Below, one piece after another: positions 50,878-63,310 of a DNA stretch of 64,000 nucleotides (its first letter is position 1; each line of letters opens with the position of its first letter). This DNA comes from Dicaeum eximium (taxonomy: Eukaryota; Chordata; Aves; Passeriformes; Dicaeidae): NCBI GenBank assembly GCA_013396995.1, contig VWZP01003801.1:684144-748143 (forward strand). Direction: 5' to 3'. The notes under the pieces were generated by a model. That model saw only the letters and a program-made list of their open reading frames with translations, was not told where the DNA came from and did no database searches. The position numbers were made by a program, and so were the translations under genes.

Positions 50878-53800
50878 GTTTCATGCTTACTTCACCAGCT
50901 ACTTTTGAGTCTGGCCATGACTTCATGAATTCCTGGTCTCTGCTCAAGCCCTGCTCATGATTTCTCTTCAGCTCCACTTTCTCCACCTGTCTCTCAATAA
51001 GTAAAAGCAAGGCCAAGTCTGGGGGGATTTTAGTATTTCAAAGTTTTGGTTCATTATATGTTTTCCATATTCTCCTCTGTGAGAAAGAACAGAGGTTGTC
51101 TCTGGAGAACCTCAGGAGATGGGTGAAGACAGTTCCAAAATCTGCACCTGGGATCCTGTTTCTCCTGGACCTTCCCTATACAAGGAAACAAAACTGGGAC
51201 AGACTCAGCTCTAGCCTTCTACCCACAGAAAGCAAACAGCCAGCACTGGCAATTTCTATTTCAAATCAAGATGGTTTGGAGATATCCTGGGCTGCTATGT
51301 GTGGTCAATGTGAAGAATTTCTTAAACCCTTGAGTCAAATGGCATGTATACTAATTAAACTGATTGTAAATATTACATAATAGATGTAATAAATATAATA
51401 GCAGGTAACAAATAATGAATAAAAGATAATAAAATGGATTATTTATCACAAAAGAAATAAAGAGGGATTAAAAAAAAGAAAAAGTAATATCTTCTGCGAT
51501 GTGAGGACAGAGCAATGGCTTGAGAACCAGCAGGAGGTCAGTCTCTGGGTGAACAGTTTCAATTATTCCACTTTGTCTCCCACTACAACAGCTTCATCCC
51601 AAGTTTCAAAGCTGGAATCCTTAATAAGACACAGATACAGATGTGATGATCAATGCAATGGCAGCCAAGTGACTCCTGTGGTAGGACTGAAGCAAGAGAC
51701 ATGAGATGTCTTTCACAGCCCAGCTCTAACAGGAGGTACACTGCTGCATCAGTTAAGAACAGAAATATCTACTCCAGCCTCCTAATAGGATTTTCATATT
51801 CCTCATGAGCTTAACATGGGAAAAATATGTACAAAAATAAATCGATCATTACAAATCAGGATGATGAAAAATCTTTAAATCTCTCAAATCCTTCTAAATC
51901 CCTTTACAAGATTCTGTATTTCTCACAGTAAGTTCCTTCAGTTAATTCTGCCACTGAGTTAAGGTACCCAGAGGAGAAATAAAAAAGCTGTGCTTGAAAA
52001 TAATTTTTCTTTGACTGCTGGACTTTGCAGGACCTGACAAACCAAGGGACAAGCACCACATATCAAGGACAGCTGCATAAACTTCCTGTACACAAGAAAT
52101 TAATCATATTAAAAGGCTTTTCTTTTTTTTAAATACAGTTAGGTACCAAAGATAAAAGGGTTATTTCCCAGAATCATTCTTGTTTGGCACAGATCCTGAT
52201 TGCTTAGATGAAGAATTTTTATTATTGAGCTTTTCATAACCTCTAACCTCAAAATCTGGGGGATGCCTTACATGGAAAATACAGAACACAGTAAAATTGC
52301 AAGCATTCCTGGCTTTTGTGTTCCCTCACACCAATATTCCTTCCTGCTCTGCAGCAGCTCACCCCAGGGCCATGCAAGCAGCAGAGTCTGAAGGCTGCTC
52401 CCAAGCCAGCTCTTGGCTAATAGAAATAATCCTGAAAGTTGGGTGGGACTGAACCAAGCAAAGTAAATCACTCTTTAAGCCTACCCAGATTTGCCTCTAC
52501 TTGTACAAGATTGTGAATTGAGTGCTTAAGGATTTCAGGCTTCTCCCATATTGATTGATGTTTCAGATATTCCTGCCTTCAGTGCTCAAGAGCTGTTTGC
52601 TGCCAATATTGATCAAGTGTTCTCTACAGGGCTCTGCAGCAAAGCCTGTTCTGCTGCACGGATGGAGAGGCCATGAGAGCTCCGTGCTTCTTGTCTGGGG
52701 CCAGCTCCACAAAGTGACCTGGGGACAGCAGCCTGACCCTGGGCAGAGCAGTGGCCACTCACCCCCCCAGCTCCAGCTGAGGCTGGCGCAGAAGGCAGAA
52801 GAAGAAGAAGGAGGAGAAAAGTTCTCCTGGTGCCAAAATACAGCACGAGCACAGACACTGCAGCCACTTTGCACCTTTGCTCACCCTGAATTTCAAACAG
52901 CAGGGAAATGAAAGTGAACTGAACTGAGGCAGGAGGGAGTCCTGCCCTGTGCTGGCTGGGGCAGGGCAGCACAGCTGGGATCTCCTCAGCTGACGTCTCC
53001 TGGGGCAGGAGGGTCAGGGAGCTGCCTCCATCCCCATCTGCCAGAGCTGTGTCAGTCCCAAGCTGTCACTGCATTTGTATTATTTCATCACATGCCAGCA
53101 CTGCCTCTAACTCCAAGCTCATCCCATAGGCTATACAGGCAGAAAATAAATTTTAGGGACATGCTTGTTCTGTGATGGCCTTTAGCATCAAAAACAAATA
53201 TAAAGCTATTGAGTGCAAAAGAGGAAACTGATATTTGGGGATGGAGGAAGACTTGCAGCTCAGTTCTACGGGGCATTCACTCAGAGGAAAAGCCCCTTTG
53301 AAATTATCATGCAAATCTGGAGGCTTTTCAGCAATTTCAGCTAAATCCTTCAGGCTTGTGTGCACAGAGAGGTTAATTTGGTTTCAAGCAGTATGGATTA
53401 AAAGCAGAACAATTATTCCTGATTAATTCCCTCTGTGATCTCTTCTATTTTGGAATAAAAAACCCAACTCATCCCCAGCCTGGTTTAGGTACAATAAGAG
53501 TCAGTCTTTCCCAACTGACAGTGTAAAGACAATTGGTTGGAAAGAGTAAGGAATTGCTTCACAGATAGTCAAACCTTTACTAGGTCAGGAAAAACAACTT
53601 AAAATATGGAATATTTCCTAGATGAGACTCAGATATCAATTATATCATTAACAAGTTCATGATAATTATTTTCTCTTCCATAAGCCGACTTTTGATCTCA
53701 CCCACAATAAGAACTTGATTCCTGACTTTAGAGGAAGTTTTTCCAAGAATTGGAGGAAAAAAATGTTATCAGACCTTCAGCAATGCTTCCAGGGGAGTCT

Positions 53801-56340
53801 GTCAAGGGTGACAGAACTGACCCTTTATTTCCACACAACTAGTTGGATTTGTCAGTTGGAAAGAAAGTTTTATAGGAGGGAAAACACTGAAGGTCTTGAG
53901 TTGCTTGTAATTTACTTTTTTTAGCTAGAATTTTGTTTGATCTGGTTTAACAAGCAGTGAAATGAAAACAGAGAGAAATCCAAACATTTCACCAGTCAGG
54001 AAACTGAAAGTGCAGAGGGCCCTTGGCCACTGAAGAGCATCTGAAAGGAACATTAGAGCACAGCTGAGAACACCTAAAACTGGGGGTAAGGAACCAACAA
54101 ACTACCTGTGGGTTCAGGGGATGCTCTGGGGCCTTCCACTGGCAGTATGTAGAGCCTGACCCCTGAGCTGCAGTGAGAGCATTGCCCCCACTGCTGCCTT
54201 CTGCTCAGGAGGGATGCCTGCACTGGCTACGTGCAAATCTGTTTCTATAAATCCTCAATTCTCCCCTGCAGAATGCAGACACCCCCAAAAGGGAGCAGGG
54301 CAGCTCTGCAGGTGCTTATGGCAAAGCTGCAGGGCAGGCTGAGAGACAGAGTAAAGGACAATTATCTAAGATGGAATATCTGGTCCTGTTGCAACTCATT
54401 CAGACAAACTCCAGCAAAACATCTCCCTCCTCCTACCCTGCAGGCAGAACTTTCACCTACCAAATTCACATCCCACTCTCACCACAAACTCTTTCCCAAA
54501 ACCATGCCTTGCCCAAGCTGATCTCAGAGACACTAATCCTGAAAACTACCTTTATAAATCTCAGTGTAGTGGGTGAAGAAATGAGGAATTAATTACTTGA
54601 CTAAATTAAGTGAGCAATAATAAGGGAACCTTAAAAAGCTGGAAGAGTTAGTCCAAAGCACATTTCAAGTTTCTGCTGTCATTCTCAGCCTGGCTTGCTG
54701 CTGTGTCCTACAAGACTCAGGGATTGTTAATAATCTACATCAATTTACAGTCTCTTAGGTCAGGAAAATTAGAATAAGAAGTGGATCAAGTAATATGAAA
54801 GATAAAATTAGGATCTTTGGTCAGTAGACACCATATAAACCTTAGTCCCATCAGTCACTGTTCTTTACTGCTTGTGAAGCACAGCAGAGTACAGAGTAGG
54901 GCAAGAGGGGGCTGGTCACCAGGCTGCAAGTGGACAGAGTTGCCAAGCTATAAATATGCTGATGTATTTTTACACTTGTTGTTGCAAAGTCAGGATGGTC
55001 GTTGTGATGCTGGAACATTGCTGGGGCTGTTTTCTAATTATAATTAGATTCTGTTACTTTTCCAGTGTCATTATCAGAGACACAGTCATGTGTGCTTGCT
55101 TTTAAATGCTACTGGCCCTGCTGATAATTCTGGGCACAAGGGAACTCCACAGGCAGAGGGGAAATAATTCCAGTCCCAGCAGCGCCTCCTTCAGCTGCTG
55201 GGTACCACTGTGACACCATCACAGTCACAGCAGGGACACTCTGCGGGGTGCTGTGCTGGTTTTTGGGCCAGTTTCAGTGAGCACTGCTCCAACACCTCAG
55301 GGGGTGCTGGCAGCCACTCTGCAGGTGCTCTTTCCTTGCCCTCACCTGCTGGTGCCCTCATGTCTGTAGGCTCTTTTGCACCTGTGGATTCAAAGGCAGG
55401 ATTTGAAAGCTGATGTACTAAAATCTTTTCAAAATCCAAAAATAAATGACACCTGTCACTATAAAATGACTTGCTGAAGCAGCCACCCTTAAACATCTGT
55501 GCCTTACCTGAGCATCTGATGATGAAGGATTTTTCATTTTTTCTTGGAGCACCATTGTTCTGCATCTCACAGGTACCACCACAGGGACCTTCCCAAACAA
55601 ACTATGAGGAGCTGTGCCCAGGAAGAACAGAACCCTGGACTTTGTGGATGTAGCTGATGTGCAGAAAGATTCAAGCTGAAAGCATTAGAGGACTTACTGG
55701 AGCAGTTCCTCATCTACAAATCCACTGGACAGTGGAATTAAATGATGGGACTTAACAGCTAGGGAGAACCACACTGTCTGTGCTTAATCTTCCTATTAGG
55801 ATAACACAACCAGGACAAGGGCAGGAAACAGCCTATTACACTGATACAACACTTCAGGACTATTTTTTTCTGGAATTCTAGGCTACCAATGGTATTTCTG
55901 ACGTTAAGCAAATAGTAGGAAGAAATTTGAGATGGTTCAGTGCAAATGTGTGAATGCTCCCAGAAGCTTTGGCCACTCAGCCCCAGGCACTGCTCTGCCT
56001 GATCAGATTTGATTGATGCTCAGGTACCTCAGGCACTTCAGCTCCTTGATACCAAGCCTGGAGATTCCAGATTCTGCATCTTACACCATTCCCAGGGTGT
56101 GTCCCACGCTGTGGAGTGGCCTCTGAAACATGAAGACTCCCAGTCCTTCAGACCCTGCAGACTTCCCTGTATTCACTGGGATGCATCTTCAGGTCTTATG
56201 CATTCCCTTACATTTGTGTCTGGATGAGCCACTGGAGCTTCAGAGGGGAAAAGCTTTCAAGATCATCAATGGTACTGCTTTTATAAGCTGCAGATTCTTC
56301 TGTACATGTTCTTTCTGTGTCAGAGGAAAAACTCATTGAC
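50878..56340. other. non-coding DNA, no recognised gene
   Basis: The segment holds AT-rich DNA (51.3-52.3 kb), a GAA/GGA run at 52,798-52,817, a GC-richer part at 52.6-53.1 kb with opposed open frames up to 119 codons, and otherwise unremarkable sequence. No transposon or exon was recognised. Confidence 0.5.
52798..52817. repeat. GAA/GGA trinucleotide run
   Basis: The + strand reads GAAGAAGAAGAAGGAGGAGA, a short purine-only triplet repeat. The minus strand would encode Leu-rich or Ser-rich runs in an unsupported frame. Confidence 0.85.
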
Positions 56341-56479
56341 TCTTGCACTCAAAATTCCACAGTGACTATTTATGGTTTTCCCTAATTATACTGGCTTTAT
56401 GTCCAGAAAACAAGGTGTTAGTGCCCGGTGTTTGTCTTCCTTTGCTCAGCATCAAGCCCTGGGTTTTATTTTCCTTTTT

Positions 56480-56635
56480 ATCAATAGCTCGTCCCCTTCC
56501 TGATAATGATTATGATACCTTTCAAACATTTGTAGATTGTTTTAAGTCACCTTTTAATCACCTTGTCCAGCCAGGGCACATATACTTAGCTCCATTAATC
56601 TTACTTTATTTAGCTGCCATACTGCAGGGCAAGAT
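56480..56635 (-). mobile_element. CR1/L3-type LINE relic, antisense
   Basis: GATACCTTTCAAACATTTGT, then AGATTGTTTTAAGTCACC, TTTTAATCACCTTGTCCAGCC and ACTTAGCTCCATTAATCTTAC, follows the reverse complement of an old CR1/L3 3' region ('atatttcaagcatttgaagactgttatcatgtcacctttaatcttctcttctccaggctaaa...ttagctccttcagtctttcctcata'). Preceding bases from about 56,345 may be further eroded sequence of the same element. It is strongly diverged, with no coding capacity. Confidence 0.65.
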
Positions 56636-58589
56636 GCTCCCATCCAATAACCCTTCACCTTCCTGGCTCTGTAGGAATATCAATTATCCTCAGTCCCAGG
56701 GGGACTGGTCACCTCTGCAGCCCAGGGTGCTCCAGAGGTGTGTGCAGGCCAGGATGATGGAGAAAAGCTCTCACCCCACTTTACAGCTTGAAAATATAGG
56801 GAGACCATACAAAAGAATCCTTTTTGCTTTTAGAAATACTATATACATCCTCTAAAAGCAGGAAAGTTAATTAGCCTGGCTGCTCTGACAGCTTTCTCCT
56901 GGGGAAAAAACCAAAAAAAACTTCCACTCCTTCAGTGATCAGAACTTTTTAATCCTGGTGCCAAACACATTTCTCTGAATTAATATTGGTGGAATGAAAA
57001 GGCTTTCTTCTCTGCTTCAGCCTTCTCTCCCAGGATAAATCTTTTTGGAATTTGCTTTACATATTGTGCTTTTGAATGTTCTTTTAAATGTTAAAAAATG
57101 ACTGTGTGAGAATGTCTCCTTCTCATTAACAAAATTTACTACATATTTTCCTCCATTGTTACCAGTACAGTTCCAGCAGTGTTAACAATGGGAACCCTAG
57201 AGCAAATGGTCTGGCACCAGCACTTGTCATCCAACTATGGCTGGTCAAAAATGTGTTTGAAAAGTGGCCTTGTGTTTTTTTTTAAGTGTGCTTGTTTTCA
57301 GTAAGCGCTTCCAAATGATTTTTTTAAATAAATAGATTTTTTAAATCCAACATTTAGTCGTATTTTAATCAGAAAGATATTGAGGGGTTTCTGGATTTTT
57401 TGGGAAAACCTATGGTGGTGAATAAAGGAAAGTATTGGGTTCCATTACCTGCCTTTTTCTTGGCTGGGGGGAGGAAGTTAATGAAAAGAGAAAAAAGGAG
57501 GGTATGGATCTCTTCATTCACAATGAACTGAAGCAGTTTTTTTAAAATTCAAAATCACGAACAAAATGGGGCAGAAGAACCATAAACCTTCTGATGTCTT
57601 TTAAAATTCATTCTGGTGTGTATTCCTTCTCTTTGTATCACAGAGGAGTGTCAGTATAGTATGGCCCATCGTGACAACAGTGAGTGACCAAGTTTTCAAG
57701 TTTGCAAGAAGCTTTCAACACTAAGGTAAGGAGACCTCAGCTAAATTCAGCAAAGGCAAGAAACATTCAAATGTGTTTCTAGCACTGGTGGAAGAAGTGC
57801 AGCAGCAAAGCTCTCTGGTGGAAGCTCTGCAGGCAGCCAGAATGGTCCCCTCTGATATTAAAATTTAGTAATCTACAAAAGCTGCTTCCATTCATTGGAA
57901 ACTACTGATACTTTTTTCTCTTTTGTAAATACTTAATTTCCTTTGTTACCACAAATCTCTGCTGTAACTAAAACACAGCAAAAGCACACGCTCTGGAATC
58001 CTTCAGCTGTGCCTTCCTATAGCCATGGAAACAGAGTTTTGCATGCCCAGGGCAAGGCAAGGGGGGTTTGTCAGGGTTTTTCCTTTTCCCTGCAACCTGT
58101 CACAAACTCTCTCTGCTTCTTGTGAGTATGCAAATGGATATCCTGGACTGAGACATTTCTTATTTCAACTCAGACCAGGGTCACACCTGGGCACGACCAA
58201 CACTTGCCTGGCCTTCCTCAGTGAGTTGGTTTTTATACTCATAGTGAATTTAAGTCATCAGCTGCTAATACCTCTGCAGACCTACTGCTTCCTTCCTGGT
58301 GTTAGGTGAGGATTCAGAGGACCCAGTTAATGCTCACAGCTCGATCCAATTTAAGAACAGGATTTTGAGCTCAATTAGGTTGCTTACTGGCTGCTTCTGA
58401 ACCTGAGCTGGGACTAAACTGTGTGGTCAGACCAAAATAACCCAAGATACATCGGCACACCTGAATAAAAGCTCTGCCCCACTGCTGATTTAATGCTCTG
58501 CATTCCCAGTGGTCCTGTAGAGATACCTGCAGTTGTATAAGAACCTACTAATTTACAATACAGCCCCTTTTTTTTCTTTTTTATTTTTA
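56636..58589. other. AT-rich non-coding DNA
   Basis: No gene or clear repeat was recognised. The interval 56,880-57,620 has many T and A runs and no frame of note. Confidence 0.5.
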
Positions 58590-58815
58590 TGCACTCATAA
58601 AGTGATGTTATTAATAGTTTGTGATCTACTGCGCTTTTCATCTGAGGATCTCTCACAAAGCATTTTAGGAGACTGAATCAATTTTCAAAACACTCCTATG
58701 TAATACTATCCCAATTTTACTGGAAGCAGTACTAAGGCAGTGGGAGGCAATTTTCCCAAGGGTAAATTGGCAGTGTCAGAAATAGAGCCCTGGACCTGGA
58801 CTCCAAATATAGCTG
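58590..58815 (-). mobile_element. MIR/L2-like SINE relic, antisense, well preserved
   Basis: The + strand runs TGATCTACTGCGCTTTTCAT, CTGAGGATCTCTCACAAAGC, ATTTTAGGAGACTG, then ACACTCCTATGTAATACTAT, CCCAATTTTACTGG and CAATTTTCCCAAGGGTAAAT, then GGCAGTGTCAGAAATAGAGCCCTGGACC. This is the reverse complement of an amniote MIR-like or L2 tail ('gcgcttttcatc.gaggatctcaaagcgctttacaaacatt...acacccctgtgaggtaggtattatccccattttacagatggggaaactgaggca...gacttgcccaaggtcacacag..agtcagtggcagagctgggaatagaaccc'). All blocks occur in order over more than 200 bp, making it the most complete such relic here. Part of these families is known to be conserved as regulatory elements; that is not shown for this copy. Confidence 0.75.
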
Positions 58816-61800
58816 AGATTCTCATCCCATGGCTGAAAAGTGAATGCAGGCGTCCCCACTCCAGCACTGAACATATCTTCTGCCTTCTGCTTCCTAAAAG
58901 GCTGCCTGTTGCCATGGCAACTGCAGTTCAGATCTCTGGACCAGATTTGCTTCTGTTACATCAATGCAAATGATGAGCAAATTCATTGATAGTAATGGAG
59001 CTACCCCAGATTTCCGTGGTCAGGGGAGGATACAGAGCAGATTTAGTGCCTCTGTTATAAGAAGGTGGTGATCTCTTAAGAGTGGGAAAAAATTCTTTGA
59101 TCAATGCAGGGGGGAAAAAGATGAAGAATATCTTGCAACAGAGGTATAAAAAGAAAATCTGGGAACTTGACTTTGGGGTGACCTGACATTCTCAGGTCTA
59201 CTTCTGACCATTACCAAAGGAAGGCTTTATTGTTCCCAAAGAAGGGTTCTGCTTCCCCCTTGCACTGAGCTAAGGCCATATTCCTGCTTTCACTGTGAGA
59301 ATAGGGATGGTGGAGAATGGAGTCAAAGAATCCACGGAAGGATTGGGGACAAGACCAGCCTGTGCTGCTGTTTGCAGGATGGGTGTCACAGGGATGAGGG
59401 AACTGGCAACAAGTCCTCAGGTTTTCCTCCCTGTGGCCTCTTCCTGGAGGGGAAGGGAATGCCTGATGGAATGGGAACCCAAATAAACAATTCCTTCAGT
59501 GTCTGCCACAACACTGCGGGACCTGGCCTGCTGCTTACCAGGGAAATGGATGAAATGTGGGAGGCAAGACATGAAACAGGGAAAGCTCTTCTAGCAATAG
59601 TAACCATCACCTCAGAGCTGCCTCTTTCCCTGCAGCTCCCTAGACCAGAGGGCAAAACTGGGGCTGGCACAGCCAGTGTCCCCTCCAGTCACACAGAGCC
59701 TTTGTGCAGTGAGAACTCGAGGCTGGCATGGGCAGGAAGGGTGTGGTAAAGTACAGAAATGGGGCATCTCAAAGGCTTAGAAGTTGGTTGATCACCCTGC
59801 ACTTGGGCTAATGCACAAATCCTAATTTGAGATAAAGTTCTCCTATGATCCTGGAAAGCAAATCATCCTATCCTGTGTCCAAAGCTGAGCAGGCAGCTGC
59901 TGCTTCATACAGTTCACAAAGACACTGGAAATATCATCCCGTAAACTCAGTCTGTCACGCTAGCAGGGGTTATGCTGTTACTCTTGCTGCACTTCAAACA
60001 CTTTAATCTACAGTTATTTAAGTTCATGAATTAATATTCAACCTTTCCAAGCTGCCAGACATGCACATTACACTGTCCCTGACTGCTCAGGGTAAACCCT
60101 TCAGATCAGGTAGATTCAGTACTCAAAGGAGGTGTTACCACCATGGCAAAACTGATGTGAATTTTTTAAATGGAACTCCTAAAAATCCAAACAGGAGCTG
60201 GGAAGTCTGTGTGCAGCAAGGTCTGGCACCATCTGCTGTTCCTTATGGCAAAAATCCTGCCGAGTTTAGGAGCTGTTTATGCATTTGTGATGCAAAAAAT
60301 TGATTTGTCCTGGTCTGGGGACAAGGGGCACCTGGCAGTGACACTGCGTGGGAGCATCCAGTCTGGAGGACCACAGACATTGTTCCAGAGGTCACTGCAA
60401 GATTGATCCTTGCCCATATCAGAGCTAGAGCAAAGAGTGGCTTTGGAAAGCAGAGCTGATCAGACTGAACAGAGTGACCCTGCTGCCCATCCCAGAGCTG
60501 CTCCAGGGACGTGCAGGGCAGCCAGGCCAGGGTTTGGATCCATGTTTCATAACACCCAGTGTCTCTTGCGCAACAAACATATTTTTTTTTTGCCCACCTC
60601 AAAATAAGAGGTCAATGCTCTGATGCAGTATCTCATCACATGCTGAAATTTGTATTTGTCCTATAATTTTACCAAAAGCCTGGTCTGATGTCAAACTTTT
60701 AAAGAAATCCCATGAACATGAGGTCCAGGCTGAGTGACCAAGGTGAGCACTTTCCACATCTGCTACAGAAAATAGCAACCAAACAAAAAATGACTGGACA
60801 TAACACAGAAATTAAGTTTCTACATTGTGAACATTTCCAGTATCTTGGGAAGAACATTAATCCAAATTTTCCTTTTTTTTATTTAAGCAATTTCCTAGAT
60901 CTACCCAAAAGACTGGGTAAAAAGCTGGAAAATACAACATAAAATTGAGTTGTCATAATGGCAATAAAAAATTTTGTTCTTAAAAACAAATTTGTGATTT
61001 TTATGTCCACTTCATTACATTTTTGAAGGCACAACATATAAGATTTAAATACTTGACGTTAGTAATAGTACAGTGCCATTACTGTGAGACAGTAATATCT
61101 ATCCATGTATTATAAGGGCAAAAACTGACTTCTCCCTTTAAGTTAGAGCACATTAATCTCCCACACAACTCCCTTGAAGATCTATACTCGGAGTATGGAG
61201 AATGGAGCCTCTCCACTGACTCGGGAAATCTTGCCATTCTACAGGATTGTCATAATTTGAAAGGACAAAATGTTTACAAGGAAAGACAAAAAAATTTGAA
61301 TCAGAATTTGAAATTGCTGATCGTTGTTAAAAGCTCAGAAATTAAACAGTCATATTAATATTGCAAACACACTTTATAAGTAGGTGCTTGAAAAAGGACT
61401 TTGCTCCTATAAAAATGGGATTATTTCTACGTCTGATGGAAACATCAAAAAATTAGTATTTCCACTACTGGGTGATCCAAACAAGCTCATTTTCTCAGGT
61501 CTTGGAAGAGGAATATTTAAGGATTATTGTCACAAAAGTTTACAGAATGAGCTTCTGCTCCTCACTCTGATTTCCACAGACACAGCTCTGCTGTGCTCTA
61601 AAGGCAGTAGCTCAGACATGGTGAGTGCTCTGTGTCTAAGAATGGCAAGAAACATTCTTTGGATCTATGTTTTACCAGTACTTTTTACATCCAAACTACA
61701 GAGTTTCCTTATTTTTTCCTCCCAGGCATCTCTGAGCACAGCCCTACACCAGGACACCTCTCTGGGCATCTTCCCCCATTCCTCATGGCTGCCTGTAGAA

Positions 61801-62076
61801 GCTGGGAAACAGTGCAGTCACATCAATTCTTTGGGCTGAAGTTGTAAAAGGAGCTTTTCAAAGTCGGAAAATATCAGAAAACTGAGTGATGATCACTCTG
61901 TTAGAAGGCCTGATACCACTGACTTTGCCCACACTGCTTGTTTTTGCTGACTTCGCCCTGATTTTTCAGGCACTGCTCACTGTCATTTTTCTGACTATCT
62001 AACTCCATTCCCAGGGGCACAGGTTGGTTATGGTAATATCCAGAACACAAAAGGATGAAAACTCTGTGTCAGCCAA
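58816..62076. other. non-coding DNA, no recognised gene
   Basis: Open frames up to 151 codons (61,384-61,839, +) have no motif. The 60.9-61.4 kb part is AT-rich. No repeat family was recognised. Confidence 0.5.
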
Positions 62077-62108
<32 letters not shown>

Positions 62109-62129
62109 GTATATATATATACACACACA
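62077..62129. repeat. compound microsatellite (AT)n(GTAT)n(AT)n(AC)n
   Basis: Four adjoining simple-repeat blocks occur: about ten AT units, several GTAT units, further AT units and about five AC units. Such compound tracts are typically length-polymorphic. The alternating purine-pyrimidine sequence could adopt non-B structure. Confidence 0.95.
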
Positions 62130-62309
62130 GTTGGGTGTGCATAAATGAACTTTACCCATACAAGTCAGGAGGGCATTGCACATTGGGGTATGTAAGTCCC
62201 TGATTGCCTCTCCTCAGTAATGAGACAGATCAAGAAAACAAAACCATCCACAGACAAACCAGGGGCTAATTACATGATTGTGCCAAAACTGGAGAGCCAT
62301 ACAAAGGGA

Positions 62310-62328
62310 GCAGCAGCAGCAGCAGCAG
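62310..62328. repeat. (GCA)6 trinucleotide repeat
   Basis: Six uninterrupted GCA/CAG units are followed by TAAATTATCTC. On the minus strand the 124-codon frame at 62,214-62,588 reads them as a run of cysteines, which is unlike a real protein, so this is a microsatellite rather than a coding poly-Gln or poly-Ala tract. Confidence 0.9.
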
Positions 62329-62735
62329 TAAATTATCTCAGCTGCTGCATGAAAATAGAAAAAAAAGTGTTTGGCTATCATTTTCTCTAGCATGCCTTTC
62401 ACTTGCTTGAGTTGGTAATTTGCCCATTTTGCACGGCTTTTTGGCTCTGTGAACTGAAAGTTCTTTTTTTCCCCATGGTCAAAACTCATCCCATCCTCAT
62501 TCCGTGGTCCCCAAGGTGCAAACTGCAGCTCCTTGCAGCACAGCTCTGCCCTGCACCTACACCAGGCCATGGGGGGCCATGCAGACACCTCTCAGCTGGC
62601 TGAGATGGGCAGGGCAAGGGCAGAGCTAAGTCAGACACTATCCCAAAATGCCATTAGGATCCTCAAAGAGAGTCTACTGTAGTGAAAAAATCAGATTCAG
62701 ATGAATTAAAGCCAGTCTAACATGGGTGCTTAAAG

Positions 62736-62750
62736 GGAGGAGGAGGAGGA
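62736..62750. repeat. (GGA)5 trinucleotide repeat
   Basis: Five perfect GGA units lie on the + strand, after TAAAG and before TGCTTTGC. It is a short simple repeat. Confidence 0.9.
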
Positions 62751-63119
62751 TGCTTTGCTGAATTCCCAGTGAATTTCCAGTGAGGCCAAAGTTTTCTCAC
62801 ATAAGAGCCAGGTTATAAGATTACCAGGTTATACTCCCAATAGAGACCAATTGCCAAAAGCTGTAAAATCAATTAGAAATTCACAGTCCCGTTCCACAAG
62901 CCTTTAGTCTTCATAACCAACTAAATCTAAGAACAAAACATAAATAAATGGTCAAAAAATGGGGAGGTAAATTCTCAGTGGTCAAGATTATATCAAAACA
63001 AACCTACTAAAGAAGGAGCAGTGTGAGCTCCTCCCCACACTCTTCCCTGGTGCAGAGCCTGACCTACTTGATCCATGCTCCTGCACTAAGGCCCCAGCAC
63101 TAAGTACCTTACACCCCTC

Positions 63120-63310
63120 AAATCGCATTCCAGACAGAATTGCGAGGCAGCTGTCGGGCCGAGCGCTGCCCCAGGACCTGCCCATCTGTTCAGCCCATCT
63201 AACATTACAGCAGGGCACAGCACGGAGCCTGAAACCGGATCGGATGTGAGCGGGGCTGCCCACGCCCGCACTGCACCGCCGCTTTCACCGTCCCGCAGCG
63301 CCCCAGGCTG
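63120..63310. promoter_or_regulatory. CpG-rich patch
   Basis: About 16 CpG dinucleotides occur in 180 bp by hand count (GTCGGGCCGAGCGC, ACCGGATCGGATG, CACGCCCGCACTGCACCGCC, GTCCCGCAGCGCC), well above the window's background. It is shorter than a classical CpG island. It could be a promoter core or enhancer, or the edge of a GC-rich element. No adjoining exon was recognised on either strand. Confidence 0.4.

Noticed and set aside
50623..50908. Two + strand frames with Asn/Pro/Ser-rich and Leu/Thr-rich repeats
   Set aside because: They are direct translations of the telomeric CCCTAA tract.
62214..62588. Minus-strand frame with a run of six cysteines
   Set aside because: The cysteines come from the GCA microsatellite and nothing else in the frame resembles a protein.
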